64,000 bases of DNA from Typha latifolia. Taxonomy: Eukaryota; Streptophyta; Magnoliopsida; Poales; Typhaceae. Made by a program: the position numbers and the translations under genes. The notes beneath the pieces were generated by a model. That model had not been told where the DNA came from. It made no database searches and was given only the letters and a program-made list of their open reading frames with translations. The stretch is taken from NCBI GenBank assembly GCA_019914945.1, contig CM034099.1:7874001-7938000 (forward strand). The letters run 5' to 3'. Shown in pieces: positions 26,601 to 36,849 of the stretch. Position 1 is the first letter of the stretch, and each line of letters begins with the position of its first letter.

Positions 26601-27296
26601 CTTTCTCTGAAAGCTGTTTATATAGAAACAATGATGAAAACAAAAATCATTGTCTAAGGCAACAATTTTCCTTTTCCGGTGAATTAGATAAATTAATTAA
26701 TCCACTATAATTCGCTGTCAGAAATTTTACTGTAGCAACTTTGGTCAAAAACTCAAAAAAGGACTCTATTAAATTTCACCATGTTATTGTCAATCTGTAA
26801 CACATCATAAATCTAATCGATCAGTTTCCGTCTCAACACCCACAAAGATAGATGATGAGAATCTGCTCAATTAGTTCTTCTACAAATCCCGAACTCTATT
26901 CAAGGCTAACATGCTAGTGCGAGCTTATTCAATCGACTATCCACAACTCAAACAAAAACCAATTCTGTTTTCTTCTTTCTTGTCACTACTCAAGTTTCGA
27001 GACATTCCAAAAACAAGAAATCTCCACAGGATCACGCAGTTGCATACAACTTCCATGTTCCAGAGGGTGGGGCAAAAGTATGGCACTAGCGCCATGCCAA
27101 GAAACCTAATTTATTTGTGGAACCAACCTAATCTATTATTTGCAAAAGAGGAACTTTTAGCCGAATTATAGGTTCACTATTCAAAGACGAGAGGAACCCT
27201 TCGACCCTGCGATCGAGAGAGAGAGAGATGAGAACCCGAGGATTTGATGGCGTCCCGTCGGTGGGGAAGAGTAGGGGAGAGCTCTTCGTCCGCCAT
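11684..27296 (-). CDS. IMPA9: Importin subunit alpha-9 (IMPA-9), 11 coding exons, complete
   Basis: Exons in transcript order: 27296-27236, 25130-24911, 19813-19660, 19444-19342, 18287-18103, 17675-17596, 15796-15646, 13152-13071, 12985-12927, 12847-12542, 11848-11684. All introns are GT-AG, phases agree, and the 1566 bp encode 521 aa, close to the length I remember for Arabidopsis IMPA-9. The protein starts MADEELSPTLPHRRDAIKSS. A basic importin-beta-binding segment follows (RRRQHAIAVGKERREALIRT, residues about 28-47), then armadillo repeats with AWCLTNIAAG, AEQCAWALGNVAGEGEELRN, TAAWALSNLIKG and KKEAAWALSNIAAG, ending KYFGEDYGLDS. Importin alpha carries nuclear-localisation-signal cargo to importin beta for nuclear import. 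IMPA-9 is the divergent plant isoform. The first exon is only 61 bp and the first two introns are 2.1 and 5.1 kb, the second filled with transposon remnants. Confidence 0.95.
14113..14606. mobile_element. Candidate Tourist-like MITE in an IMPA-9 intron
   Basis: The termini cccatgtttgctttaggaa (left) and the reverse complement of the right end, ggcctcttttgctttgag, share a TTTGCTTT core and are flanked on both sides by TTAA. The interior is AT-rich and non-coding. This matches small PIF/Harbinger-type elements with a TTA/TAA duplication, but the inverted ends are imperfect. Confidence 0.4.
14680..14965. repeat. Two diverged copies of an AT-rich motif in an IMPA-9 intron
   Basis: A roughly 75 bp block beginning catcaactactctaaa occurs near 14683 and again near 14893, with similar continuations (ttaagttgttaaaaacca and ttaaactgttagagaaca). 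It probably derives from a dispersed repeat. Confidence 0.45.
15105..15268. repeat. 82 bp tandem duplication in an IMPA-9 intron
   Basis: The segment beginning caccaacgaagagta at 15105 recurs at 15187. The two units differ at only a few bases, so the duplication is fairly recent. Confidence 0.85.
18686..18794. repeat. GGA-rich polypurine tract in an IMPA-9 intron
   Basis: About 110 bp of nearly pure purine built from GGAGGGA and GGA units on the plus strand, so the pre-mRNA would carry a long pyrimidine run. Open frames across it are low-complexity artefacts. Confidence 0.9.
21832..21839. repeat. Left 8 bp target-site duplication of the hAT element
   Basis: CTTGCCGC, identical to 22434-22441. 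Confidence 0.88.
21840..22433. mobile_element. Non-autonomous Ac/Ds-like hAT element, 594 bp, with perfect 8 bp TSD
   Basis: The flanks CTTGCCGC at 21832-21839 and 22434-22441 are identical 8 bp direct repeats, the mark of hAT insertion. The ends are TAGGGCTGTCAA and, on the other strand, TAGGGTTGTAAA, which agree at 10 of 12 bases and start like Ac/Ds termini. Next to the ends are many GGCTCGG/GAGCCGAG units in both orientations, typical of hAT subterminal transposase-binding repeats. The centre is a CTC/TTC/CAG-rich low-complexity stretch. No transposase is encoded. The perfect target duplication points to recent insertion. Confidence 0.88.
22434..22441. repeat. Right 8 bp target-site duplication of the hAT element
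   Basis: CTTGCCGC, identical to 21832-21839. Confidence 0.88.
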
Positions 27297-27409
27297 TTCT
27301 TGATCGTTTTAGTTCACCCGCAATGCCCCGTGGAGCTCGAACGAGGAAGCAGAAGACTTGAAATCTGCAAACCGGAGAGGAGCTCTCTCTTTCTTTTCCT
27401 TTTGGACTT

Positions 27410-27451
27410 TGGGCTAAAAGCCCAATAACATAGTAAACAGAATAAAGCCCA
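27410..27451 (-). promoter_or_regulatory. Cluster of three site II (TGGGCY) motifs upstream of IMPA-9
   Basis: TGGGCT/AGCCCA occurs at 27410-27415, 27419-27424 and 27446-27451, about 115-155 bases before the IMPA-9 ATG. Site II elements are known TCP-factor targets in promoters of housekeeping and growth genes. The match is seen directly; their use here is inferred. Confidence 0.45.
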
Positions 27452-27479
27452 ATAAACTCAAGTATCTTTATGGTAAATT

Positions 27480-28099
27480 ATAAATAATAATAAAAATAAA
27501 AGATAACGTAGTCTTTAATAAATTTTAGAAAACAAAGATGGATGTAGTTTTACTCAATTGAATTAGTTCACCCCTATTCGTTTATAATCCAAATCTATTT
27601 AATAAATGAGTCATATTAATATTTATAAATTCTAACCCTTTAAATAAATATATCATATTTATGTTTACATTATCTTAATTCAATTCAAACCCCACGTACC
27701 CGACCGATTGTCACCCCTAATTCCTACATCATTCCAGATGAATTTTAATTCAATTCCATTGTTTTCTGAACTATAAAATTCCCACCTAGAAATGAAATCA
27801 ACTAAATTCCATCTAGAATTAGCATACCCTTCATAATTCTGGAAAATATATATGCGAGATTGGCTTCAACCAAACAATAGAAACAATTATAAAAAGATAA
27901 AAGTTTTATTCATGTAACAGACAAGCTATAAGCTCTCGAAACACCAGTCCGAGCAGACAACAGGCACACAGTAAGATATAGATTCACATACACGCACACA
28001 CTCGCAGTTATACGAACTGACTTAAGACAAGTATTGAGTATCATCATAATACTAAATAGACACATCAATATAACTATCCAAACAGAATGAAAGGAAGTT
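27480..28099. other. Intergenic between IMPA-9 and the CNR8-like gene
   Basis: AT-rich DNA that probably includes the 3' UTR of the CNR8-like gene near 27900-28099. No other feature is seen. Confidence 0.4.
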
Positions 28100-28755
28100 T
28101 CAGGCACCACGTCCCATGGTCTGCTCTCTGGGAGGCATCATAACCATGACGGATCTTCCATTGAATCCGGGGTGAGGAAGCCTGCGGCGCAGCTCCCGGC
28201 CCTCCTGGCAGAGAGCACATGGGTGACAGAAGTAATGGGTTGCCAAATCACACACTGATTCTAACTGTTCACGCGTCGCTTCGTCCTCCACAGCGCTTTG
28301 GAAGCACCCACATGATCTGGAAAATGCTTCGAAGCTACCCTGAAGAGAGAAACATCTCAAGGAATTTAATTTACAGCTTAACTGATGAAGAAAGCAATAA
28401 CGAGAATCATCATAAGACATACATCATCACTCTAAATTCCGACTATGTACATGAAAAATTAACATAGGAAAAGAAAACTATTCATGAAACATATGTCAGG
28501 AAAAAGAGTTATTCAAAATCCTTTGTGAATGAACTTTTCAGCAATATACTCATGATACACCAAGGCCGTCTTGAACTTTTGATGTACTCACTACTGTCAG
28601 CTTTTATTATTTAACCAACCAATCCAAGTTAGAAAACTCCAGCCTAGATGCAACATGGACATGCCACAATTCTCACTTACCAAATTCGCCCCATCTTCAA
28701 TTACCTTTTAGTAATTTAGCAAGTAGCTACATGCCCAAATTGAAAGCATTTTTGC

Positions 28756-28802
<47 letters not shown>

Positions 28803-31096
28803 CTATATGCACACTCCTGGTGTGCAGGAATAGCACATAGCCCATTTAGTAGATGAAGCAAGATATATGGAACAATAGGATTTATGTAACAACTACAATT
28901 AGTCAAAATTATATTTGCAGATGCAAAGGATATTCAGTAATTGACAAACATATAGCCTTCTAAATTTGGAGAACTCACTTCAAGATTGAATCTACGGCGA
29001 ATGGCTGTGCGGGTAGGATGTGAGAACCAAGGTGCTAGACAATTCCACCCAAAGAGAGAGTTCCCGATCATGTAGAGGCCAGTGTACGGCAAGCAGTTAT
29101 TTGCAAAAGATCCCGGCGGCCCAGACGCAAGCCTCTCAACATTACTACCATACAGAACGCATGGAGCAAAACTTCCAAGCAGACCTGAGCAAGCAATTGC
29201 AGTCAGTTACTCCAATGTAAGCCCATATAGAATATAGAATCAGAATCACTAGACTGATATAAGAGTACGTGAAAGAGAAATCTATCTGCCTAGGCGTGAG
29301 TTCAACTTCTTCATGATAGTTCTTTTAAATGATAATAAGGGAAAATATAATAAATATGCAAAATATAGATATACACATAAAAAAAACATGACATCAGTTG
29401 ATTCCAACTGAGTAGAGATAAAACCTTGAACTCCAGTAACCCACTTTAAATAAATGAAGATATGAATTAATTACAATTATTTTTAGCGAACCCCTCTCCT
29501 GCTCTCTCTTTTCTGCTTACTTGTCAGTTGCCACATACCTTAGGCACCTCAGGTCTCAATTGGTATGCAAGACAAGGAGAAGTCTTACAGAAAAAGGAAC
29601 TTTCTTAATCCCATTAACATGCAAAGAAGTTAACCTCTCAAGGAGCTCTATCTTTTCTCTACATGCACCTCTCTACTCTTTTCAATTTATGTTGATCAAT
29701 AAAGAAAATTGATCCTTTTGTACTGACGAACGATGCTGCTGAAAGTGTGCAGAGGCTTGCAACCAATTTTGAACCTTTGGTAGATAAGCTGATTGGTTGA
29801 TGGTTGAGAGCCTAGAACAAATCTTGGGCTTAGTCCTCCACTCCTCTCCTAATTTTAGTTTGATTCAGTCTCCTGTTAATTTCCTCTTGCATGAATTTGT
29901 TCTCTACTATGGATTTTTTCATGATTTCAATTTAATTAAATCTTCATTTGGAACTAATAATTAGACATTACAATATGTGATTTCTCTAATACTTCCAACA
30001 TCAATGAGCATCAGCATAGATCCTTCTTGTAGAATCAACCATGAAGATAGTTACTGAAAACGTTCATATGATATTATGATCATAAAACACTTCTACCTCA
30101 GCTGTGAAAAATACTACCAATGAGTAGACAAAGAAAACGTAGAAAAGTAGGAAGTTGGCCCATAGATGAGCCATCATATCCACATTCTGCATCACAAAAA
30201 CTTTGCAATAGAAATGTAAGGTATGATAACAGCAATGTAATTAAAACTCAAAATGCGATCATAATATAGAGAAATTTACTTGGTGAAACGGATAGCATGC
30301 ACATCGTACTGCCTTCAAAGTTCTATTTACAGATATTTACAAAATTCAATTGGTATAGTAACCGAGTAAAAGCAAATCAATAGTTTAGAATAGTCAGATC
30401 CCCTCTTCTTTTCAAACAAAGGGGAAGCTCAAAAGAGACTAAAACAAAAGGAAAATTAAGGGAAGCAAGATTGCAACTAGAAATCTAGAGCATACTATCA
30501 TCAAAACGGCCAACCTAAGATTGATAATTTTCCACGATTTTTTTTTCATATCACAAGCTACACTTTGGCCTTAGAGCCAAAATGCTTTTCTTTTAGATGA
30601 TCTGAAAATTCCACCCTGCCTTTGTCGTAATAAATCTGTAAATAAGAAAGAAAAAAAGAAGAGATTTTTCGCAATAATCTCAAAACGTAGGTAAAGAGAT
30701 GCCCAAAAAAGAGAGGGCAAAAAAAAATGTGTCCATTTTCAATATTATCTACATCAATTAGGAAAAAAGAACGGCCTAAATTGTTTCAATCTAAGGAAAG
30801 AAAGGAATTTCAAGGCGAGATCACGTACAGACTTCCAGATCGCTGCTACAGAACTCATCGTTTCGTCCGAGGCAAGAGAAAAGGCCGGAATCCCACTGAT
30901 TCCTAGCGATCGGCTCACCGACGACGCTCCCGTGCCCCAACGGAAGCCCGTCCGCCGTCCACTCGGCGGCGCAAGCCTTCACAGGAGAATCCGGCATAGG
31001 CGGCGCCGGCGGAGCGGCCGGCTTCACAGCAGCGGTAGTCTCTTCATGAGCCTCGACATTAGTAAGGAGAGGGCTCGATTCCTCTGGATTCGCCAT
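28100..31096 (-). CDS. CNR8: PLAC8 family protein, cell number regulator 8-like, 3 exons, complete
   Basis: Exons 31096-30829, 29184-28979 and 28339-28100 join in phase through GT-AG introns to encode 237 aa. The N-terminus (MANPEESSPLLTNVEAHEE) is acidic and Pro-rich, followed by NQWDSGLFSCLGRNDEFCSS. The PLAC8 core follows: a Cys-rich CLLGSFAPCVLYGSN segment, then a hydrophobic stretch GLYMIGNSLFGWNCLAPWF, and a second Cys-rich part with SCGCF and FCHPCALCQEGRELRRR. The end EQTMGRGA matches what I remember of the Arabidopsis homologue At5g05350. PLAC8/CNR proteins are plasma-membrane proteins tied to organ size or divalent metal transport; the exact role of this CNR8 branch is not established. 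Both introns are larger than the exons; the second-exon acceptor is CTCAG before 29184. Confidence 0.9.
28758..28796. repeat. (TA)n microsatellite in a CNR8 intron
   Basis: About 19 TA units in the intron between exons 2 and 3. Confidence 0.95.
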
Positions 31097-31362
31097 TGGA
31101 GGAGGAGGGAGATGAGAGATTTCTCGAGATCTGAGGCGCTTCGAGTTGGGCGAGGAGGGGAGAGAAATAGTAGGAGACGACGGAGAAGCTTCGAGGGTAA
31201 GTAAAACGCGTGGAAGAAACCGAAGTAGCCGTGCGGGTCGCGCGACGCGACGCGTCTCAGATAACTACTCTGTTAAGGCCCTAGGGTTTGGATAAGTTGC
31301 CATTAGTCATCCCTAGACTTATTCTTGATACACTTATATTAATCTCATATTTCAGTTTCTAC

Positions 31363-31626
31363 TCTACTATTTAATTTATACAGATAACTAAATAAAATTA
31401 TATTACTATCTATTCTTAATAAAAAATTAATATTAATTATATCATTAAATTATCAAATTAATCACGTTCAATTCAAAATAATCAGAATTAAAATCTACTA
31501 TTTAATTTATACAGATAACTAAATAAAATTATATTACTATCTATTCTTAATAAAAAATTAATATTAATTATATCATTAAATTATCAAATTAATCACGTTC
31601 AATTCAAAATAATCAGAATTAAAATC
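31363..31626. repeat. 131 bp tandem duplication in an AT-rich dispersed repeat
   Basis: The unit beginning tctactatttaatttata at 31363 recurs at 31494 with essentially no differences. The same sequence family is present in reverse orientation at about 60600-60870, so the unit belongs to a dispersed element that duplicated locally here. Confidence 0.85.
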
Positions 31627-31629
31627 AAA

Positions 31630-32592
31630 GAATAAAGTTAATATAAAAATGCTTAATAATAAAAAAAAAGTTTAAAATCTGAAGCTTTTAAATAAATATA
31701 AACCATGAATACTAATAAAAAAAATATATAAAAAAAGTAATCAATTGTTAGTTTGTCATTTATATATCAAAATATCTAAATTTAATATTTCTTATATAGA
31801 TCTCGCGCTTTGCTTTCAACGTCAAGGACCGTAGCACTTATCAGGACAGCCCTCTTCTCTTAGGGAGTTTTTCGTGTTTAGCGACTAAAATATGAGTGTT
31901 AATATACGCCTACTTGTTAAGAAATATATTATAATAAATGCCTTGTAATAAATGACATGGCAGTGGGCCAGTGGCACACATTTGACCTTTTTTTATAAAA
32001 AAAATTATATACTAAAATACACTTAAATGGGAGAAGTTTGCACTTGACTTCTACCATTAGATCGGAAGAGAAGCCATTTTCAATTTTGTCAGCTTAAACC
32101 TCAGAAATAGAATCAAGAGTATTAATCATTCTACTTACAAACAAGCTATGATTAAGACTACATCTTGAATAATCTTGCAATGGCTCTTAGCCAGCTAAAA
32201 TTCATGATATTAATTCAATGCCTAAGAATATTAAAACATGCATCAGAAAGGAAAAGGAAAAATAACACAAATAAAAAATATTCAAATAAGAACTGCGAAT
32301 AAGGATAATTAAGCTAATGGTGTCTTGACAAAATAAAAATAACCGAGCTGTCAAGGAGCACAAACCTAAAAACTTCCAGGACAGCAGACAAGGAACTCGG
32401 ACTCCACAGTACTAAAAGTAATTCAATGCTACTTACTCTACAAGCAACATCAAAACCTTAAGACGCTCGCCACCGCCTATCAAGCACCCAGTTCTGGCAG
32501 CAACAACCAACACCTATAGCATATGAAACGCAAAACAAAATAGACACTAAGAACTAGTGATTTCATGCAGAAAATTCAATAGGCGTCTTTTA
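31630..32592. other. Intergenic AT-rich DNA and eEF1A 3' UTR
   Basis: The right part, roughly 32350-32592, is the likely 3' UTR of the eEF1A gene (minus strand). Nothing else is supported. Confidence 0.4.
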
Positions 32593-34144
32593 TCACTTCT
32601 TCTTAGCAGCAGCCTTGGTGATCTTTGCACCAGTAGGGTCCTTCTTGTCGACGCTCTTGATAACTCCGACGGCAACAGTCTGGCGCATGTCCCTAACAGC
32701 AAAACGACCAAGAGGTGGGTACTCAGAGAAAGTCTCGACAACCATGGGCTTGGTCGGAATCATCTTCACGAAACCAGCATCACCATTCTTGAGGAACTTG
32801 GGCTCCTTCTCAAGCTCTTTCCCAGATCGGCGGTCAATCTTGGTGAGGATCTCAGCAAACTTGACTGCAATGTGAGAGGTGTGGCAGTCAAGGACTGGGG
32901 CATAACCATTGCCGATCTGACCAGGATGGTTCATGATAATAACCTGAGAAGTGAAGCTAGCTGCCCCCTTTGCAGGGTCATCCTTAGAGTTTGAAGCAAC
33001 AAAACCACGCTTGAGGTCCTTGACAGCGACGTTCTTAACATTGAAACCAACATTGTCTCCAGGGAGTGCCTCCTGCAGGGCCTCGTGGTGCATCTCCACA
33101 GACTTAACTTCAGTTGTCAGACCAGTGGGACCAAAGGTGACAACCATACCAGGCTTGAGAACACCAGTTTCCACACGCCCGACTGGGACAGTACCAATAC
33201 CACCGATCTTGTAGACATCCTGAAGAGGAAGTCTGAGAGGCTTGTCTGTGGGCCTCTTGGGTTCCTGGATCAAGTCCAAAGCCTCCAGTAGGGTAGGACC
33301 CTTGTACCAATCCAGGTTGGTTGACCTCTCAATCATGTTGTCACCCTCGAAACCAGAGATTGGAACAAATGGAATCTTGTCAGGGTTGTAGCCAACCTTC
33401 TTGAGGTAGGAAGACACTTCCTTCACAATTTCATCATACCTAGCCTTGGAATACTTGGGGGTTGTAGCATCCATCTATAGCAAGAACAGAATAACGAGTC
33501 AAAATTTTGAAGGAAAAACCCAAAAGCTAGAAATATTTGGGCAAAGATAAGAAATCAGGTCATAGATATAGACTGAAAGATTATCTCACAGTGATATTAA
33601 CAAGCATAAAATTGAAAAGACGAGCTAGAGAATCAATTAAATAATAATGATAGCATTGTTGATACAAAACAAAAAATGTTACCTTGTTGCAGCAGCAGAT
33701 CATCTGTTTCACTCCCAGTGTAAAGGCAAGCAAAGCATGCTCACGAGTCTGACCATCCTTGGAAATACCAGCCTCAAAACCACCAGTTGTAGAGTCAATG
33801 ATAAGAACAGCACAGTCTGCCTGGGAAGTTCCAGTAATCATGTTCTTGATGAAGTCTCGGTGTCCAGGGGCATCGATGACTGTACAGTAGTACTTAGTAG
33901 TCTCAAACTTCCACAGGGCAATATCAATGGTAATTCCTCTCTCACGCTCGGCCTTAAGCTTGTCAAGAACCCACGCATACTTGAAAGACCTCTTGTTCAT
34001 CTCAGCAGCTTCCTTTTCAAACCTCTCAATTACACGCTTGTCAATACCCCCCAACTTGTAGATAAGGTGACCAGTGGTAGTCGATTTTCCAGAGTCAACA
34101 TGGCCAATGACCACAATGTTGATGTGAACCTTCTCTTTCCCCAT
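32593..34144 (-). CDS. EF1A: Translation elongation factor eEF1A, complete
   Basis: Two coding exons, 34144-33683 and 33474-32593, join through a GT-AG intron at [12 protein letters not shown], the usual plant position, giving 447 aa, the standard plant length. GTP-binding motifs are intact: GHVDSGKS (residues 14-21), DAPGH (from 91) and NKMD (153-156, split by the intron). Domains II and III follow, ending [20 protein letters not shown]. eEF1A brings aminoacyl-tRNA to the ribosome A site as a GTP complex and also binds actin. A leader intron of about 1 kb lies before the ATG, as in most plant eEF1A genes, where it usually boosts expression. No damaging change was seen. Confidence 0.98.
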
Positions 34145-34166
34145 GATAGCAAGAATTCACAATGAA

Positions 34167-35183
34167 CTAATGACAAGTAAATAAGTAAGAGAACAAGAGG
34201 ATTTAAATAGAACATGTCTAATTTGCACTACAATAATCCACCACATGTTAGCAAATATTAGGCATGGAAGAAACTATCAAAGTGCAGTAAGCAACTAAGA
34301 TTGAACTCAATGTATTAGTGGTTTACATATTTCTGGCCAAAAGAAGTCCACAAACAACAAGAATAATAATTATTCTAAATTGCAAAACTCTGCACACTAA
34401 GCACTTCGAACAAGCCACTGATTCATGGCCAAATTCAATCTTTCAAGTTGTTACTAGAAATTTTAAATTATCAATTAAAAGCCAAACGCTGTGAGAAAAT
34501 TATTATCAAAAGTTATACTGCAAAACAACTAGAAATTACCACCAACTTATCCATTGGTCAATTTTACATGAAGCCAATTACTATAGATAAGACTGGCACG
34601 GCTCCATCTAAAATGACTGAACAAAGAATTAGTTTTTCTTTCTAATTGCCCGTTCTAATACAGAAGAAACAAATATAACATCATAATCTTCACAAATCTT
34701 AGTATAGTGTATAAGACTACAGTAGATAATGTAAAAATGCAAAGGTTAGCCAGATGGGTGATCAACAAGTTATGTCCTTTCCGATCTAGTATATTCGTCC
34801 TTGAAACATGCAACTTCGGACAGATCAGAGGACATATCTCATTTTCATCACCCAAATTGACAACTTTAATGGAGATGGACTAAAATCGCGTCCAATAGGA
34901 TTTGAACCTATACCAAAGGTCTACACAGCCTCTGTCCTTTCCATTAGACAATGGACGCTTTCATCTCCAAAAGAACGATCGAATCATACAAAGAGAGAAA
35001 TATTCAAAAGATCGAGACAACAAACTACCTCAAATCAGTTTAAGATCATTCAAAACGAATCTGCTTGTGCTTGCAATGAAGACCAACAGAAGAAAATATT
35101 ACAGATCTAGTGTTGAAGCAACGAAAGAGACAGCAGATCTAAAGCATTGGGGAACCAAAGAATGGAAAAAAAAAAAATCTCAC
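34167..35183 (-). other. eEF1A 5' UTR intron
   Basis: The donor is CCAAG|GTGAGA (exon ends at 35184) and the acceptor CATTAG ends at 34167, leaving 22 bases of leader before the ATG at 34144. The size and place fit the conserved plant eEF1A leader intron. The boundaries are inferred from splice motifs without transcript support. Confidence 0.7.
34887..34958 (-). tRNA. Plastid trnR-UCU-like sequence with altered anticodon, probable pseudo-tRNA
   Basis: The 72 nt minus-strand sequence from GCGTCCATTGTCTAATGG to TATTGGACGC follows the chloroplast tRNA-Arg(UCU) gene almost throughout. The seven-pair acceptor stem and the TTCAAAT loop are intact. The anticodon arm differs: the loop reads TGTGTAG where the plastid gene, as I remember it, has CTTCTAA, so the anticodon position reads TGT instead of TCT, and the last stem pair becomes C-A. 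The discriminator is G rather than A. It lies in the eEF1A leader intron, on the same strand as that gene. Nuclear copies of plastid DNA are common and normally silent, so I treat this as a decayed plastid insertion. Confidence 0.7.
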
Positions 35184-35255
35184 CTTGGAGAAGAAAGAGT
35201 CGGCCAACGGAAGTGAGGGTTTTGTGGGGGGTAAAATGGACACCTCTCGAGCCCC

Positions 35256-35262
35256 TTATATA
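35256..35262 (-). promoter_or_regulatory. TATA box of eEF1A
   Basis: TATATAA on the minus strand, about 72 bases before the leader-intron donor, leaving a short 5' UTR exon of roughly 45 bases. Confidence 0.75.
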
Positions 35263-35285
35263 GAGATACACGCCCACCAAGGCGC

Positions 35286-35294
35286 TTAGGGTTT
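35286..35294 (-). promoter_or_regulatory. telo-box upstream of eEF1A
   Basis: AAACCCTAA on the minus strand, about 25 bases upstream of the TATA box. Telo-boxes are a known feature of plant eEF1A and ribosomal-protein promoters; here it lies before, not after, the TATA box. Confidence 0.55.
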
Positions 35295-35540
35295 CTTCAT
35301 GGACCATCAGATCCTCCCATCCGACGGCTCATCTGTGGAACATTCGACACCGTCGATTTCAATCTTGCGGTTAAGGCAGCGACACGTTGGTTGTAGGTTT
35401 CGTGGGGCGCACGAGAGTTGCACTTCCGGATTTAAGTGAAATTAAAGTGAAACGTATCTTAACGGAATCAAGTAACATGGATTATCAATTGGACAGTCGA
35501 GATTATTTCGGATTAAGGACTTAGGAAAGAAATTGGGGAC

Positions 35541-36353
35541 TAAGGCTATCAAGCTCGACAAGCGGCTCAGGCTTGACTCCGGCTCGGCTCAGTCATAGTT
35601 GAGCCGAGCTTGAGCTGCTAAAATCGGCTTGAAATCAATATCAAGTCAAATCTGAGCTAGAGCCGATTGGCTTAGGCCTGGCTCAATTGGCTTAGTATTC
35701 CTCCTCCTCACTCGATAGGTTTGGTATTCCTCTTCCTTTTTCTTCCTCGTTTCTTTCCATAGATTTCTCAAGTGCTTGTTATTGTCCTTTTCTACATATG
35801 GAGAGATAGAAAGAGTTGTGTTGTTTCGATCACGCCATTGATGCATGGGTTCTTAGAGAGTCATGCGATTCCGCCGGAGATTTCTATGTCGAGCCCTCTG
35901 CAAATCCCCTCAGTATTGGATATGATGAGGTTTGCTCAGATTCCTATTGTTATTCTTGCCTCTCTGCTCTTCGGAGCTCTGATCTTATTGGGTTTCTTCA
36001 ATTTGTTTGCAAAGGGTCTTGATGCACTCTTTCTTATAAAGTTTGTTCTTTGTTCGACCGCCTCCTCCATTTTTTTTCCTTCTTCTTCTTCTTCTACAAC
36101 AGCGGTGCTGTCTCCTCCTCCTTCAACAGCAACAAGCCGCTGTGCCCCACCTCCTCCCCCCTCTTTCTTCTTCTTCGGCAGCAGCAAGCCACTGCGGTGC
36201 CACCTCCTCCTCCTTCCTTTTCTTTTTCTTTGGCTCGATGGCTTGAACAAGGCTTGATGATAAGCTCATTTCAAGTTCAAGCTCGGCTTGAATTGAGCTA
36301 AGCTGAGCCTGAGCCCAATTATAAAAGCTCGAAATTAATTTCTAGCTAAGCTG
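35541..36353. mobile_element. Second hAT-like element of the same family, right end missing
   Basis: The left end TAAGGCTATCAAGCTC, the GGCTCGG subterminal repeats, the gctaaaatcggct block, the CTC/TTC-rich centre and the aaattaatttc block near 36330 follow the 594 bp element at 21840. The terminal inverted repeat expected at the right is absent. This copy carries about 340 bp (35700-36040) not present in the other copy. Confidence 0.7.
35772..36040 (+). other. Non-repetitive segment carried inside the hAT-like element, unidentified
   Basis: The segment is open in the plus direction from 35772 and encodes a piece with two possible hydrophobic stretches (IPIVILASLLFGALILLGFF and a short one before it). 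It is missing from the 594 bp element, so it is either captured host sequence or an internal part of a longer family member. I do not recognise the protein, and beyond 36040 the frame enters low-complexity CTT repeats. Confidence 0.3.
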
Positions 36354-36849
36354 ACCTTCTGGGACCGCACCGTCAACTCCTGCTTTCCTTTTCTGTTCTC
36401 TTTTAATTTTTTAAAATAATTTTATTTATTATTTTTTAAAATAAATACGTAAAATATCCTTATTGATCTTGTTCTCCATATATATTTATATTTTAAAACT
36501 AAAAAAATTATTAATTAAAATATAAGATGGAACGTTAAAAGCAATCGTGTTTTGACTTTTGATAACTTTTAAAGAAAAATTAATAAGAGGAGGATTTTTT
36601 TTTGATAATTTTTGGAACCGGTCTCTAGTCTCGAGAGAACATAACATAGTCTAAATACTGAGATCTACGAGGTGCTATTTACTAAGAGCACATTGCGGGG
36701 GCGAAAGGTTTTCCGAGAGGATCGCCGCCGCGGCGCTGCCACCACTGCTTGCTTCCTTTCTAGAACCCTAGCTTCCTATTGATAGCTTTTCAGATTCCAG
36801 GGTTCCTGCGGATGCCCATCCCCAACTCTTCGATCGTGCGCTAGCGGAA

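Noticed and set aside
27228..27428. Plus-strand frame over the first IMPA-9 exon
   Set aside because: Antisense of the true start exon, whose minus-strand translation matches the IMPA-9 N-terminus.
32557..32994. Open frames on the plus strand across the eEF1A exons (also 33647-34165)
   Set aside because: They are antisense shadows of a highly conserved, codon-biased gene and show no domain of their own.
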